This document shows positions 1 through 11,470 of a stretch of DNA of 64,000 nt, piece after piece (within the stretch, counting starts at the first letter, position 1; each line of letters opens with the position of its first letter). The notes beneath the pieces were generated by a model. That model made no database searches. It worked only from the letters and a program-made list of their open reading frames with translations, and was not told the DNA's origin. The position numbers and the translations under genes are program-made. This DNA is from Ifrita kowaldi (lineage: Eukaryota > Chordata > Aves > Passeriformes > Cinclosomatidae): positions 744,001 to 808,000 of the forward strand of contig VZRS01000248.1 in the NCBI GenBank assembly GCA_013398055.1. The letters are read 5' to 3'.

Positions 1-2630
1 AATCTTATTCAAAAACTTACAGAAGAAAAAAAAAATAAAATAAAATGCAATCCTCTTATTTTATGGATCAGAGGATTTCCCAATAAAGTAAGACTTTTCC
101 TTTCTAATATTGCAAATTTCTCATTTTGAGTGCAGAACTAGAAAAAAGAAGAGACTCAAGTGTCAGGTTTGAAGTCTGGAAAAGCATTAGCGGGATTTTC
201 CCTGGACCTGAAAATTAGTGAGGGAAATAATAATTTAAAACACAAATACTTATCATTTAATTTTTTCCTTTACCCTGAATACTAACTGGAAAAGTCAAAA
301 GCCTGGAAATTTAAGCAACATTGAATGGAATGTTGGAATGAGTGTAAAGGAGAAGAGTCCCACACTGGGTTAAATCCAGAGCAGAGAAAGAAAACAGTAG
401 TAATCAGCTGTTTGATATCTGTCTCTCTCCAGACACATATGCACATCCACACACAAACACAGCCAGTGTGCTTGATCCTGCCCATTTCCACTCAAGAGGG
501 ACTCCCAGAGCAGGCGATAAATCATCGCTTGGGCATGTGCACACAGAAGCCAGTTTGAAAAACACAAGAAGCAGAGGAATTGCCATATTGAATCAGCCTA
601 TTGGTCCATCAAGTTTGGTATCATTGCCTCCAGCAGTGGCTAAACCGTGATACTTCAGAGGAAGGCAACCCTCAAAATCTGCAGAGCACTTAGCTCAGGA
701 AAAATATTCATCCCTAACCCCTGCAGGCAGTAAATATGTGTCCTATAGAGTGAGCTTGGGTTTTCCCTATGCAGAGCTGCAACTGTAATTATGAGTTTGA
801 AGCAGGACAGCAGAACACTGTTTGCAAACCTTCATTCACATAAAAAGCCGCTAATTCACTTTGACATCATTTGTGACCCTTTTCCAGGAAGGTTCATTGG
901 AGCAAGCAGTTTTGTTTATGGAAAGCAAAAGTTTGCTAACTACTGTGGAAGTGTTTTTCTGAAGGTTTGTTTCAGAAATGATGCACTCAAACTGTTCATT
1001 TATCTCTATGTGACCAGGGGGATAAGGGCTGGCATACAGAAAATACTCAAAGTGAAAGATAACAAAATGCACAACAGATCAAAATGGTGAATTCCTGAAG
1101 AATTACTGCTTTTTCAAATAGAGAAAAATACAGAGAGCTACTTGTTCAAATAAACCATTCCATGACCCAAAGTGTCCTTGAGGGACAGCCTGACATTCCT
1201 GGAAAATCATCCAGAGTATTTAACCTGACTTCCTGTGTCAGCAAAATTCACAGGCTGGATACATACTTCTGGGCTGAATCCAAAGTTAGCATAAAGCAGA
1301 GAGTCCTTGTCACCTGTTTCTAGATCAATTTAAATATGTCATGTGCCACTGCTGAGTTGAACACTGAGGAGAAATACTTTCCTGTGTTCTTTCCTGTCCA
1401 CTTATACTCACATATTTGATTGGCCCCTGCTCCTTGTGTCAAATTTCCTTGTGCCAAAAGTCATCAGCAACAGAATCCTTCTACAAATCCCCAATTCCCT
1501 TCCTCTTTATGACTAAGGAGGTAGCAGGGAACCATGGATGGCTTTCACAAGAAATTGGTTTCATATCTAGTTTAACAGTACATAAGGTTAGTTATATCAA
1601 ATATATATTGTCTTTCTTGTTCCTGACTAGAAGTGGGTGTGAGGGACAGAAGACTGTGCGGCTAGGGAAGGATGTAAGAACAAAGGGTGGGCTCACAAAA
1701 GAAGTTAGGTTAAGAATGACTGCTGTTATGTTTGTATTATAAAAGACATAAAAAAACTATCTTAATAAGACTGTAACTGTCAAAACATGCCAGCTCAAGT
1801 AACCACTGACTTGGACAAAGAGTTTTATCCCAAAATGTTTATCTACTTTAACAGGTCATATCTGCTTTTTTTTCCACACCCTTTAGACTCCCAGTGCCCC
1901 TAAAATTGCAACCCAAATACTCAATTTCACAACTAACTTTGCTGAAATTTAGTCTAGGCAACCTGGCTTAGGTCCATCCTGGCTTCCAGCAGGTCCATGT
2001 GTCTCAGGGAACTCATCGGTCTGATTGGCTTGAACTGGGACATATCAAGTCCGGGTTAACTTCATCAAAATGGAATAAAACTTTGGTAGGTTGGTAACAC
2101 CAGAGTGTATAGAGAAAGGCTAAGAGCCTCATCCTGCTCTCCCTAAATCCCTCTCAGCCTGCTTTTCCTCTCCCACCTCTTTGGATCAGCCTTATCAGCA
2201 TGAGCTGCACAATGCAGGGAACGGAACCCAGTGCAATGTTCTTCTCTTAAATCAATTCCTACTACAGTCATAATTTGTTTTGTAGCGTCTTTAAAAATAA
2301 AATTAAAAAACAAAAACATTTCTCCTGTTCTGATTTTTTTTCTCCCCCTGCTCCCTATCTCCTCCCCAGGGCCTCAGCTTGTGCCTCTGTGTAAGTCCTG
2401 GGGTCTTGGGTGTCAAATGTCAGGCCTTGTACAGAGCTGTCAAAGAGGAGAATAGGCTGAGATGATTGATGACTGCAAAGCCTGAAATCCAAACCTCTGC
2501 TGCAAATGCTTCTTTTACAAAAAAGCTGGGGCAACCCACAGTGGCTATATTCAAGGTCAGCTCGCATACCATTACACCCACCGCTTTGGGCTTCTAACAA
2601 GCCAGCGCATTCATGGAGGATTTCTCGTCT
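1..2630. other. Unique non-coding DNA, no gene seen
   Basis: This stretch is AT-rich and CpG-poor with no recognisable repeat. The longest frame (1416-1742, 108 codons, plus strand) has no domain, no flanking splice pattern and no support as a gene. A short A-rich run lies near 27-45. I see nothing else in it. Confidence 0.6.
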
Positions 2631-2775
2631 CTCTGTCCCTGTGTGCGTCTCTCTCTCTTTCTCTCCCTCCCCTTACTCTCCTGGCAACCCCCTGCCAAAA
2701 TTTTCAAGCACTTAATCCCAATAAAAAAAGGCATGCCCTTTTTTTTTTCTCCTCCCCTCCCTCCCCTTCCTCCAG
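2631..2775 (+). repeat. Polypyrimidine low-complexity tract, ending in a splice-acceptor-like AG
   Basis: Two C/T-rich runs (2631-2692 and 2737-2775) are separated by about 45 bases of ordinary sequence. The second is a T run followed by CTCC-type pyrimidines ending in CCAG. This is the composition of a vertebrate 3' splice site. If it were used, the downstream exon would begin at about 2776 and carry an in-frame TGA within about 60 bases, so it could only be a non-coding or terminal exon. Simple low-complexity sequence is the more economical reading. The overlapping frames here (2613-2813 and 2704-2934) reflect this composition. Confidence 0.55.
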
Positions 2776-3110
2776 GCTGCTTTCGCTATGAGGAGCCACG
2801 GGCTGAAGCTTAATGCTGCACAAGTCAGATGACAAGATTATTAATGGGAGCAGGGGAATGTCATATCTGATTTCATGCATATTCATGAACAGAGTCATAC
2901 AGCTGGGACCATGCGCCATGAAGAGACAGAGCAAGAGAGAAACTTTTACACCCCCTCCTTGCCGTGAAGAATCTGATCGTGGAGATTAGAAGTCCTGCCT
3001 TGCAAAATTTAATTGTTCTCTTTATATGTTGATAATAAAGGGGAACTGCTTGCATGACAATAATGATGTTGTGCCAAGTTGGTGCCAATATCTCTTTTTT
3101 TCCTGTCACT
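2776..3110. promoter_or_regulatory. Candidate conserved non-coding element with a POU MORE-like motif
   Basis: The block has the look of a conserved enhancer: mixed composition, no repeat signature and dense homeodomain and POU-type words. These include ATTATTAAT at about 2836-2845 and ATGCATATTCAT at 2875-2886. The latter differs by one base from the palindromic MORE element ATGCATATGCAT bound by POU dimers (established motif). Further on, two TGCCAA words lie close together at about 3072-3088. Conservation itself cannot be seen from one sequence, so the regulatory role is inferred. Overlapping frames on the minus strand (2704-2934 and 2873-3181) have no recognisable protein content. Confidence 0.4.
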
Positions 3111-3449
3111 AAAGTAACGGCCCTGAAGCTGATCTTGGCCTGGAGAACACTTTCTACAGGAAAAAGTGCATATGCTCTCACTCAAATTGGAATGATTTCC
3201 AAAAAATCATGGCATATATTAAAAAAAAGAATGAAAAATGGAAGAAAAAGAAGGTTTTCAAATACCCAAGCATGCTCACTAGGCAAGAGGGGAGAGGCTG
3301 AGTGCAGGAGAACTTTATTAGGGTTCTGATTTGTACTCAGAAAGTGCCTGTTTGAAAGAGGTGAGACATGAGGGTTAAAGTACTAATAGTATTTTGCTCT
3401 GTAGCTTTAACTCTACAGCCAGCTCCTTTTGCTTTTTCAGTAGTGTCTT

Positions 3450-3640
3450 ACAAAACATGAGGAATTTTATTCCCATTTTACACCTGGGTAAATCGAGGCA
3501 TAAAGTTGTTATGGTTTATTGGCCCCATATCTGCCTTATCAGAAAGGATCCCATTAACTTAGCAGAATAGGACCTGTAGGCACTTGAGCTGAAGTCAGGA
3601 AGTGAATAGCAGAGCAGTAATGCAGCCATATCAGGTAGCT
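3450..3640 (-). mobile_element. MIR SINE relic, minus orientation
   Basis: Bases about 3467-3512 read like the reverse complement of the MIR core: a TTTTATTCCCATTTTACA-like word, then a GGTAAAT.GAGGCATAAAG-like word. These match the family's CCCATTTTACAGATGAGGAAACTGAGGCA pattern with several substitutions. At about 3594-3630 an AGTCAGGAAGTGAATAGCAGAGC-like stretch could be the more internal CACACAGCTAGTAAGTGGCAGAGC part. If so, an unrelated segment is inserted between them. MIR is a tRNA-derived SINE that was active before amniote lineages split. Copies in birds are old and sparse. The core call is fairly firm, the outer boundaries are not. Confidence 0.62.
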
Positions 3641-4629
3641 AATTCCATCTTCTGTTCTATGTTGAGAAATAACATACCTTCCTACAGGACACCAGAACAA
3701 ATAGAAAAATGTAGGCGCTGTGACACTTAGCAAAAGATCTACAATATTATTCCCTTTTAAAAATCCATCAGTACTATTGCTGAGGCTTTGTGAGAATTAA
3801 ACTCTGTTATAACTGCCCTGCACACTATTTCTATGTAAAAGTCTATTTTTGCAGACACTTAAAATATTCTGTTCAGCTCTACAGCAGCATCTACTTATGA
3901 AGAGACGGAGGCACCCTGTTTCCTCAGACAGGTGAGGACCAAAATAAATAACAGAAACAGCATGTGCAACTGTGAAATCAATTTAGAATTTAATTGCTGA
4001 AAACCATCTGACAATAAACTATAACAGTGCATGAAATGGTCCTGTAATGGAAGTGGTGGCTATTCCTGGAGTCATTTAGAATTAGTTGTGGATAAAGCAC
4101 AAGATTACAGTAGGAGACCAGACTAGACACTGGCCCTAGCAAATAGACAGATGACTTCTTTGCACCTTTAATTGCTATCATTCAAGACCAGCAGCATATT
4201 CTCTCATGAGGATGCCAACAACGCACGTGATCCAAATGCTCTTTGGTACAAGCTGATCTGAGTTGCCCGTAGGGCTATCACAACAGGCTTTCTGGCACAG
4301 AGTGACAGAATGGGAATGCCTGGGCAGATTCAGGCTTTCTGAAAAGCACTGGGTTTATTCTGATTTGGGAAAAGGGGATGAAGACAGGGATTACTGTTAT
4401 TTTTCCTAGACGGCTCATTTCATAACTGTGCACAAATGCATTCTCAGCTCTGAGCCCTCAGAGTGGGATATATATAGAAAGAGAGACAATCCATGTCTAC
4501 ACAGGAGCAGGAAACAAAACCATTATCTCTGGTAAGGACAACTGGAAGCTTGCTGGGCTGTGGCTCCAGCAGGAACAGTTTAACATGGGTTGGGAAAAGT
4601 GGCTCCAATGTGCAGCTAATCAAGTTTCA
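3641..4629. other. Unique non-coding spacer between two MIR relics
   Basis: AT-rich sequence without recognisable repeats or a credible reading frame. The longest frame is 63 codons, on the minus strand at 3990-4181. Nothing else supported. Confidence 0.55.
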
Positions 4630-4663
4630 CAGCAAATGTGGGATAAAGCTTGGACACATCACA

Positions 4664-4812
4664 GGAACCTGGCTCTGCCACTGGACTAGGAAATGACCTC
4701 GTATGACTCACTTAACTTCCCTATCCTTCAGTTTCCCCATCTGCAAAAGAACAGCAACAACTACCTTCATTAAGTGCTTTCCAAGCATTTTATAAAAGCA
4801 AGATACCGCTCT
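4664..4812 (+). mobile_element. MIR SINE relic, plus orientation
   Basis: The order of MIR words is clear. GGCTCTGCCACT is at about 4671-4682, then AATGACCT, then GACTCACTTAACTTCC at about 4705-4720. The core CTTCAGTTTCCCCATCTGCAAAA follows at about 4727-4747, then CAACTACCTTCAT and AAGTGCTT. These correspond in sequence and spacing to the MIR consensus (GGCTCTGCCACTTAC..GTGACC..GTCACTTAACCTCTCTG..CTCAGTTTCC.CATCTGTAAAA..TACCT). The copy is diverged and lacks a clear tRNA-like head and 3' tail. It lies about 1.0 kb from an inverted MIR relic. Retention of such a legible copy in a bird-like genome may reflect age-constant low turnover, or constraint. Confidence 0.85.
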
Positions 4813-4834
4813 TATCACCATGCAGATGGCCACA

Positions 4835-4869
4835 ACTGTCATAATCAACTATCAGATGATAGTGACAGT
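4835..4869. repeat. Short inverted repeat with a bulge
   Basis: ACTATCA (4848-4854) and TGATAGT (4857-4863) form a perfect 7-bp arm pair around GA. They are flanked by ACTGTC (4835-4840) and GACAGT (4864-4869), which pair after a 7-base bulge on the left arm. In total 13 base pairs. No associated gene; function unknown. Confidence 0.6.
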
Positions 4870-4870
4870 C

Positions 4871-7800
4871 TTAAGGATTCCTCTTCAGCCCATACTTAGC
4901 ATACGGTTAAATATCAAACCATGTTTTAATTTCTATATTTGAGGATGTCACCTCCTATCTCTAAGCATTTCTCAAGTAGTGGTTAATTTAAAGGGCTGAA
5001 AAAAATGTCATTTTTCTCATTCAAACAAGCAAAACAAAAAAAAAAAAAAAAAAAAGGCAAAAAAGCCCACAACTGATAGAGATTAGAGCAGTGGGAAGAA
5101 CATGACAGTGATATCAGAACAGAGGAAATAACATGTTAATGACATTCAATATTCTCCCTGTGTCAAGTCATCAGCATTTTTATTGCCACTTTTCCACCGA
5201 ATACAGTATCAGAATTTATTGAGACAATCTGTCTCCATCACCTGTGATATAATATATTTTATTCAATAAGATATGGAATAATATTTATCTTTCAACTCCA
5301 ATGACTAGTTTTAAGGGCAATAACAGCTTTTTACACAACACTTACAAGTGTAGAGTTTGTAAGTTTTTATACCAGACCTAAGGGCTATAAAGACTTTTCA
5401 CCAGGTAAAGAACAGTGAAACCAGTTTTCTGATTGTTCGGCCTTTGCTGTGTTTCTCATTCATAAAATAGCTGGTGCCAAAAGACAAAATGAGTGGTCTG
5501 AATGCAGCTCCTGTGAGATGGTTGTTAATGGAAACTGAGGCTAGAAGAAGCTGGTCCTTGTCATAAATTCAGGAACTAAGCAGCAGGGCCTGTGTTTGAT
5601 CTCCAGCAGGGAAGAGGACAGCCAAGAAAAACGTCTCACACTATTACAGAAGGAAGGCAAGCAGAAGAGAAGATGGAAGAGTGAAATGAAGAAGGCTGAG
5701 GGTTTGTCATCTCTGGCATGGAGTGCATGTCTGCAGTTGAACCAAACCAAGCCAACTTTTCACCTGGCCCCTCTGGGTAGCAATAAGAGCACAGCTTTGC
5801 AAATGTAAATGCCATAATCACCACTTCTTCAAGGGTTTGGGTTCCTCCTGTCTCCTGAGGCAGCTGCATTTTGCAGCTACAGAGAGTAGGGCCATTCCCC
5901 CTGGCTGGGGGTGATGCTATGGAAGGGAATTCTGGCTGCCTCTGCCAGACTCCACACCACATTCCTTCAGGGCTTTCCTTACCAGAGGTCTGGCCACCTT
6001 GTTTTGATCCTCAGTCATCCTAGGGTCCTTATTCAACCACTCTGACATTCATAGCATCCTTTAAACGGCTGCAATTCACTCCACAATCAGACCTAAGCAG
6101 CCTGTAAGAATCAGCAAGGGAGCTGTGGTTGGATTCAAATCAACCCTCTCCACGTACCTGTGATACCACCAGTCTACGACACTTTTCCTTAAAAAAATTA
6201 AAGAGGAGGGAAAGGAAGCAGAAACACATGGGGGGCTTTGGAGGCGGGGGGGAACGGATTCTTTTGTTTGTTTGGGATTTTGTTTTATTTTGATTTTGGG
6301 ATGGGGTTTCTTTGATGAGGAAAGAAAGAGCAGTAATGTAAGAAAGGAGATGGAAACCAACTTTGAAATACAGCCACTTTTGCTCCAGTTCTTGCTCTCT
6401 TCCCTTCCCTCAATCACTTTACAAGAAAAGGCAGTGTACTTCAAATCATTTCCTGCCTGCAGCATCCTGATAAAGGCAGGCTTCCTGCAGCTTGCCCAGT
6501 GAGCTGGCACTCTGTCCTGTGCTTGTTCTCCTTGACATGTCCTAAGGCCTTCAATCAACCTGCTCTGCAGATCCTGTAGCTAGCTGTGATCAGAGATACT
6601 AGATGCTATCAAGGCCAAGAAGTAGCTTTGCTTGTGCCTACGACAGCATCCTAGGCAGCAAGGCCACCCCCTAAAACCAGTGAATCCCTCCCAGCCCTAC
6701 TTTCCTGCCCTCTTTTCCAAGCAGGTCCGGCTTGGCTGTCTGGCTAAAGCTGCCTTCAGCAAGTACTTGCACTGCCTGGGCAGCCCTGGCTCATTCTTCG
6801 CGAATGGCATTCCTGCTGCCTGCCAAAAAGAAAAATCACTTGGCTAAAAGTGAGGGCAATCACTCCCCCATGAGCCAGAGCTTTGGAAAAGGGCTGAAGA
6901 GTTCTGTTGTTTCCTTTGTGCAGCTCCCAGCTCATCAGGGACAGACTGGCATAAGGGGCAATAGACACAGCCACATCTTCCAAAGTTGAGGTTCTCAAAA
7001 GGTGGCAGTGGAGGAGCGAGGAAAATACCAGGAGAGAGCAGGGAACAGCCTGACAGTGTCAGGGTAGGAAAACAGTCAGGTTTTTGTCGTCCAAGTGTCT
7101 GTGTCTCCACACACACTGCCAAGTTAGGAGACTTTTGGAGTTGTGTACACACCTCTGGAAACCTAGAAATGCTGATCTGTCTTCTGCTAATAGTACTCCT
7201 CAAAAAAACCTTATCTCCACATGGTTGATCTACAGTTCAGTGGGTGTAGTGGGAATGTGACCAGCCATGGGCTCACCGGGGTCCCCCTCCCTCTGTGCTC
7301 CTTGCCCATGACCCCAAAGCAACAGGTACGAGTGGGCCACATCTGCTTGGCAACAGGCAAATGTCATTTTCAAGCACATCATGTTAAGCCTTTGTCCCTG
7401 TGGTCACATCCATCTCAACCTACTGCCAGTTTATACCCTTTAACTAATCCCCTATTAAACAGCCAGTGGCAAATATAAACCTTGTTTTTGAAGTTGTCTT
7501 TCACGGGCTGATGGAAACGACATCGCCACAGTCGGCATCAGAGCCTGTTTCCCAGCCAAGCTCACTCTGGCTTCCCATAGATCACAGGGTTTTGGTATTT
7601 TCAGTATTCCAGTACTTGCATCCTGCTGTCCGCTCCCACCCAGGCATCTGGGGTAGGGACCTGGCAGAGGGGCAAACACGGAAGCTTGGGCTCCTGCCTT
7701 CTTGGGGCTCCTCCCTTGGGAGCCTCCTCCTACATCCACATCCACTGCTATGGAGACAGAGGCTGGTGCTGCCAGAGGACCTCACAAGTGCCCACAAAGG

Positions 7801-9540
7801 TGTGTTATCCCTCCGTCTGTCCCTCCCCTCTGCTCCCTCTCTCACACACACTCCTCTCTCCCCAGCAGTGTGGCTCCTTGCCAGCACATTGCACTGCCTC
7901 CGGGTATCTCTCACTCCTGTGCTTGGCTGACTCTTTACTCACCTGACCCCACTGGATCTTTCTGATTTCATTCCTGCCTTCCCTTTAGGCACAAAACTTG
8001 TCATTATTACATTTTCCACTCCCCGCTGGGCTGCTGCTTTGCCTTCCTAATAAGTCAGGATACTTTCAAGTAATTTGGGGTGTGTAATTTGAATCTTTCT
8101 TTTCTTCTCCCTCAGTTCAGAGAGAGTAGGCAGGTATGGAGAGGAAAGGATGCTGTTACTTCCCTCTCTGCACGTGTGCACACATGTCATATGCATGTTC
8201 TAGTGATAGATATTTGTAGTTTAAATACATATAAATACATGGTTTGATCACTGTGGAGTTCTGGCCACTCCCTTCTTCTGTGGCACTGAGACATGTTGGT
8301 TTCCCACTGTTTCCTTTGCACAATTTTTTGCTTCAGAAAGGAAGACAGAGGTCTTTTGTGACTAACTCACACAAAGTGCTTTCCTTATGTCTGATGCCTC
8401 CTTCACACACCTCCAACAGCATCAGCCTGGTCAAATCGAACAGGAAAACTTGGGGGAGGGGTAGGGAAAAAAATCTGCTCCAGTTATTTGGCATCCTATC
8501 CTCATTTACTGTGCACACATTATCACAGTCCCAGATCATATAAGAAATCTGGTGTGAGCAATATGGGCTGGATTTGGCCCACTGTATTTATTCCAACAGA
8601 ACTACCCACAGAGTTTTATAGGGTTTCAAATATTGCAAAAGCATTAAAAGTAGAGCAAACAGGTGGACTTTTTTTAAAAGCAAAAAGACCTCAGCTTTAT
8701 AAGCACATAATAGCAGATGATGTACATAGGAAATGCAAAACTTGCATGGGGAGGGGCAAGCAAGCACTCATCAAATTTTCATTTACAACATAAGCTCCCA
8801 GTCTCATGCCTGATATCTGAAATTGGACTGTTATTTCCTCATGGGGTGCTGAGAAGGGCTTGTCCTCTGCTGAGTATCCCATCCTGCTGGACATGGTGGG
8901 AGGCCTTGAGCCTGATTTTGGATACGACTGTCTGATGATCTGTTTCCTTCCCCCTGCATCACTGTGACAGTGACAGTGCTGCACCCTCATCTTTTTGGTA
9001 TAAGGAATTGAGCATCCTCAGTATCAAGATAGATTTATTGTTCGGCACTCCTAAGCCCAAGCTAATTTGCCCTCAGAATGGGGTTTAGGAGATATTTGGA
9101 GTATTTTGCACAAGCCTCTTTCCCCCTGTACACCTTCTACATGACTAAGAGAAATGGAAGACAAGTCCCACCAAACAGAAGACTGTATTTTGATCATTAC
9201 TGAAAATCATCTGACTTGATGGGAGTATCTTCAGTGTCATAAAAACAGCTCACACTTCCACTCTGGAGCTACTGTGAGGCCAGGGATGTGGCCTCACACA
9301 TATGAGGGCATTTCAAAGTACTATTAAAACTTCATGAACCTGAGTGCCGGGTAAGAAGATCCAGAACAACACATCCAGAGATGAGCTTGGAGCAAATCTG
9401 TCTTCCCTGCGTGCACCATAAACAGCAGTGATGCCACCACGTGTGGACATTCACATTTTCCTGCTGCCTGATTTCCTGTTCTGTTTGAAGTAGGGCTCAT
9501 TACACCTTTCAGGTAGCCCCGTGGCATGTGGTGGTGAAGA
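4871..9540. other. Non-coding DNA, no gene seen
   Basis: Contains a 20-base A run (5036-5055). A G-rich patch at 6230-6247 has only two long G runs, so it is not a G-quadruplex by the usual rule. A C-rich stretch at 7500-7950 is poor in stop codons and therefore opens several frames at once on both strands (for example 154 codons at 7466-7930 plus and 110 codons at 7582-7914 minus). The 160-codon minus frame at 6076-6558 runs through low-complexity DNA (K/P/S-rich translation). None of these resembles a known protein. No interspersed repeat recognised. Confidence 0.55.
5036..5055. repeat. Mononucleotide (A)20
   Basis: Uninterrupted run of 20 A bases preceded by an AC-spaced A-rich stretch. 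No SINE or LINE body recognised upstream, so it is called a simple repeat rather than a retroposon tail. Confidence 0.95.
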
Positions 9541-9636
9541 TGGGTGACGTAACAGACCCCTGTCAGTGCCAACTGGCACAGGGACACTAAGAGCATGTTA
9601 AATTTACTAATCCGTTTTCAAACGATGCAAATTGCT
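9541..9636 (+). promoter_or_regulatory. Duplicated octamer/dyad element, copy A
   Basis: This block aligns by eye with 10432-10534 over its full length. The first 73 columns (to ...TAATCC) match at 53 positions. After that a length-variable T/A segment leads into an identical GATGCAAATTGCT. Shared features in order are: CAGTGCC and the dyad TGCCAACTGGCA (9567-9578), then CACAG, AAATTTAYTAATCC (about 9600-9613) and the POU octamer ATGCAAAT (9625-9632). The dyad contains an E-box-class core (CAACTG). Two copies with the same site order suggest either a local duplication of an enhancer-like element or two relics of one old repeat family. There is no reading frame of interest. Regulatory function is inferred. 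Confidence 0.55.
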
Positions 9637-10139
9637 AAGTCAGTTCTAATGCCAACCTGCCTGCTTCTCTTCGACCAAAGAATTTAATATAGCAGAGGTC
9701 CCCTGAGAAAGAAAAATAGATTAACCACCCCCCTAAAACTTTGGTAGTTGGTTTTACACACTGTGAGCCTCAGGCTGCTACTTGAATTTCACTTCAAACG
9801 TTTACTGCAAAGTATCAGCTATTTTTTCCCTATCCGCCTGGTTACTCTTTAAAGGAGAAAATTTCATTAACAAACCATGGATATAAAATATGAAATCAGA
9901 GATCAGCTACTGCAGAGAAGAAGCCAAACATCACTAAAAAGGATTAGTTTCTTTCACTGTCTAGAAATTTCTCATGGAAGACCTTGGCTGCCCTTTTGAT
10001 ATTAAAACTTCCTAACAAGTATTACACAGGAGTTTTAAATTAGAACTTGCTGTCATTGGGACAGTTATAAACTCTTAAATATGTCCCTTTGCAAGTTGAG
10101 CTCCTCCAAAATGCATGTATTCACAGTGGAAATCACTGG

Positions 10140-10330
10140 GAAATGGGTGTGTGTTTGTGGAAAACTGCCAGTCGGACCCATTAATTACGGCAGGAGTTCT
10201 GCCAGCTGATTTATAAAATGAGCACCCAAGTTATTCCAATTAATTCCCATAATTCCACTCTGGATAGCGAATCACCAGTTAAAGCAAAATAAAGTTTGCT
10301 CCCAAGTGTGACCTAGGAAAACCAATTTTC
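10140..10330. promoter_or_regulatory. Candidate conserved non-coding element rich in homeodomain words
   Basis: Between the two copies of the duplicated element. It contains ATTAATTA (about 10179-10187), TGATTTAT (10207-10214, a HOX/PBX-type word), CCAATTAATTCC (about 10236-10248) and CATAATTCC. It also has several CpGs in a CpG-poor neighbourhood. Composition and motif density suggest an enhancer. Conservation not measurable here. Confidence 0.33.
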
Positions 10331-10431
10331 TTTCCTACGGTGAATTCAGTAAAATTCCTCTGGTTTGTGCTGGGGGAGAGGATCATTGCTTCCCAGGTTG
10401 CTTTCTAATTAATAATTATATATAGTGCAGT

Positions 10432-10534
10432 TGGGCAAGGTTACAGGCCCCCTCCAGTGCCAGTTGGCACAGAAGCACCGGGAACATTTGAAATTTATTA
10501 ATCCTTTTTTTTTTTCCCAAAGATGCAAATTGCT
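10432..10534 (+). promoter_or_regulatory. Duplicated octamer/dyad element, copy B
   Basis: Second copy of the element at 9541-9636, same orientation, start about 890 bases downstream. The dyad here is TGCCAGTTGGCA (10459-10470), exactly the reverse complement of the copy A dyad, so both keep the palindromic TGCCA-NN-TGGCA frame. It is followed by CACAG, AAATTTATTAATCC (about 10490-10504), an expanded T run, and the octamer ATGCAAAT (10523-10530). The T-run expansion accounts for most of the length difference. Past GCTTTC the sequence turns A-rich and homology to copy A stops. Confidence 0.55.
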
Positions 10535-11470
10535 TTCAAAAAGAAAAAAAAAATAAAAAAATCAGAGAGGAGAGAGCAGTGCTGTGAGTTTTAGGCACAA
10601 CCATGAGTCAGGGGCAAAGGCACCTGCCTGCTCCTAAGAAATATTGTCATTTCCATTTTCATGGCTTTCTTTTGCCCTTTACCTTCTGATATTGGCCACA
10701 TTCCCAGCCATCACCTGAAAGCCTAAACAGTGTTCCAGGAAGCTGTAATGTGCTTGTGTGTGTGTGTATAAAGGACTTTTGGCTCCCTTGGATGTCTGTA
10801 TCAGGTCTAGGAATACATGAACTGTGACTAGCATACCAATCACTAGAGGTAACTGGAAACTCTATTTTCCATGGAAATTTAAAATTTGTATGTGAAAAGT
10901 CAAATCATTTTGGTGTTTGAGCATTCTGTTTCAACAGGACATCAAGGTTTTCTGCAGAGTTAACGTTTTATTTCAAAGGGGGAAAGGGGAAGAGTATATT
11001 GTTAACTCAGAAACACTTTCAGACTTTCAAGAGAAATTCTAAGCAGGCTGCTAATAACACTTCAGTGGGATCTGGCATAATTGAAAACTCTACTGGAGCC
11101 AATCAAGTTAAGCCAGTGTAAAAATGGAGTAAGCGAAAAGAAGCCAGTCACGTTAAAACGGAACGAATTTATAAAACCGCACTTCCTTTTCACCTGTTGT
11201 AGAGGGTCTTTTTCCCCCTTCCCGGGGAGTCAATCTAGTCTTCATTCAACTTCAATTCCTTTTTCTACTTCTTAAGCCCATGAGCAATGTGGCACTCTCC
11301 AGCTTTGAATGCTTTATAAGAACAAGTTAAAAAAACACTGAGACAATATTTTCCTTGAAAATATTTTTGTTCTAAACATGCAGCTTCTGGTTTGGACTGT
11401 AAGGGATTGGCTTTCAATGTAGGAGAGTGGAGCCAAGCAGAACCTGACTGTACAACCTGTTATCCAAAAA

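Noticed and set aside
6230..6247. G-rich patch as possible G-quadruplex
   Set aside because: Only two G runs of three or more close together; fails the four-run rule.
6076..6558. 160-codon minus frame
   Set aside because: Runs through low-complexity purine/pyrimidine DNA; Lys/Pro/Ser-rich translation without family resemblance.
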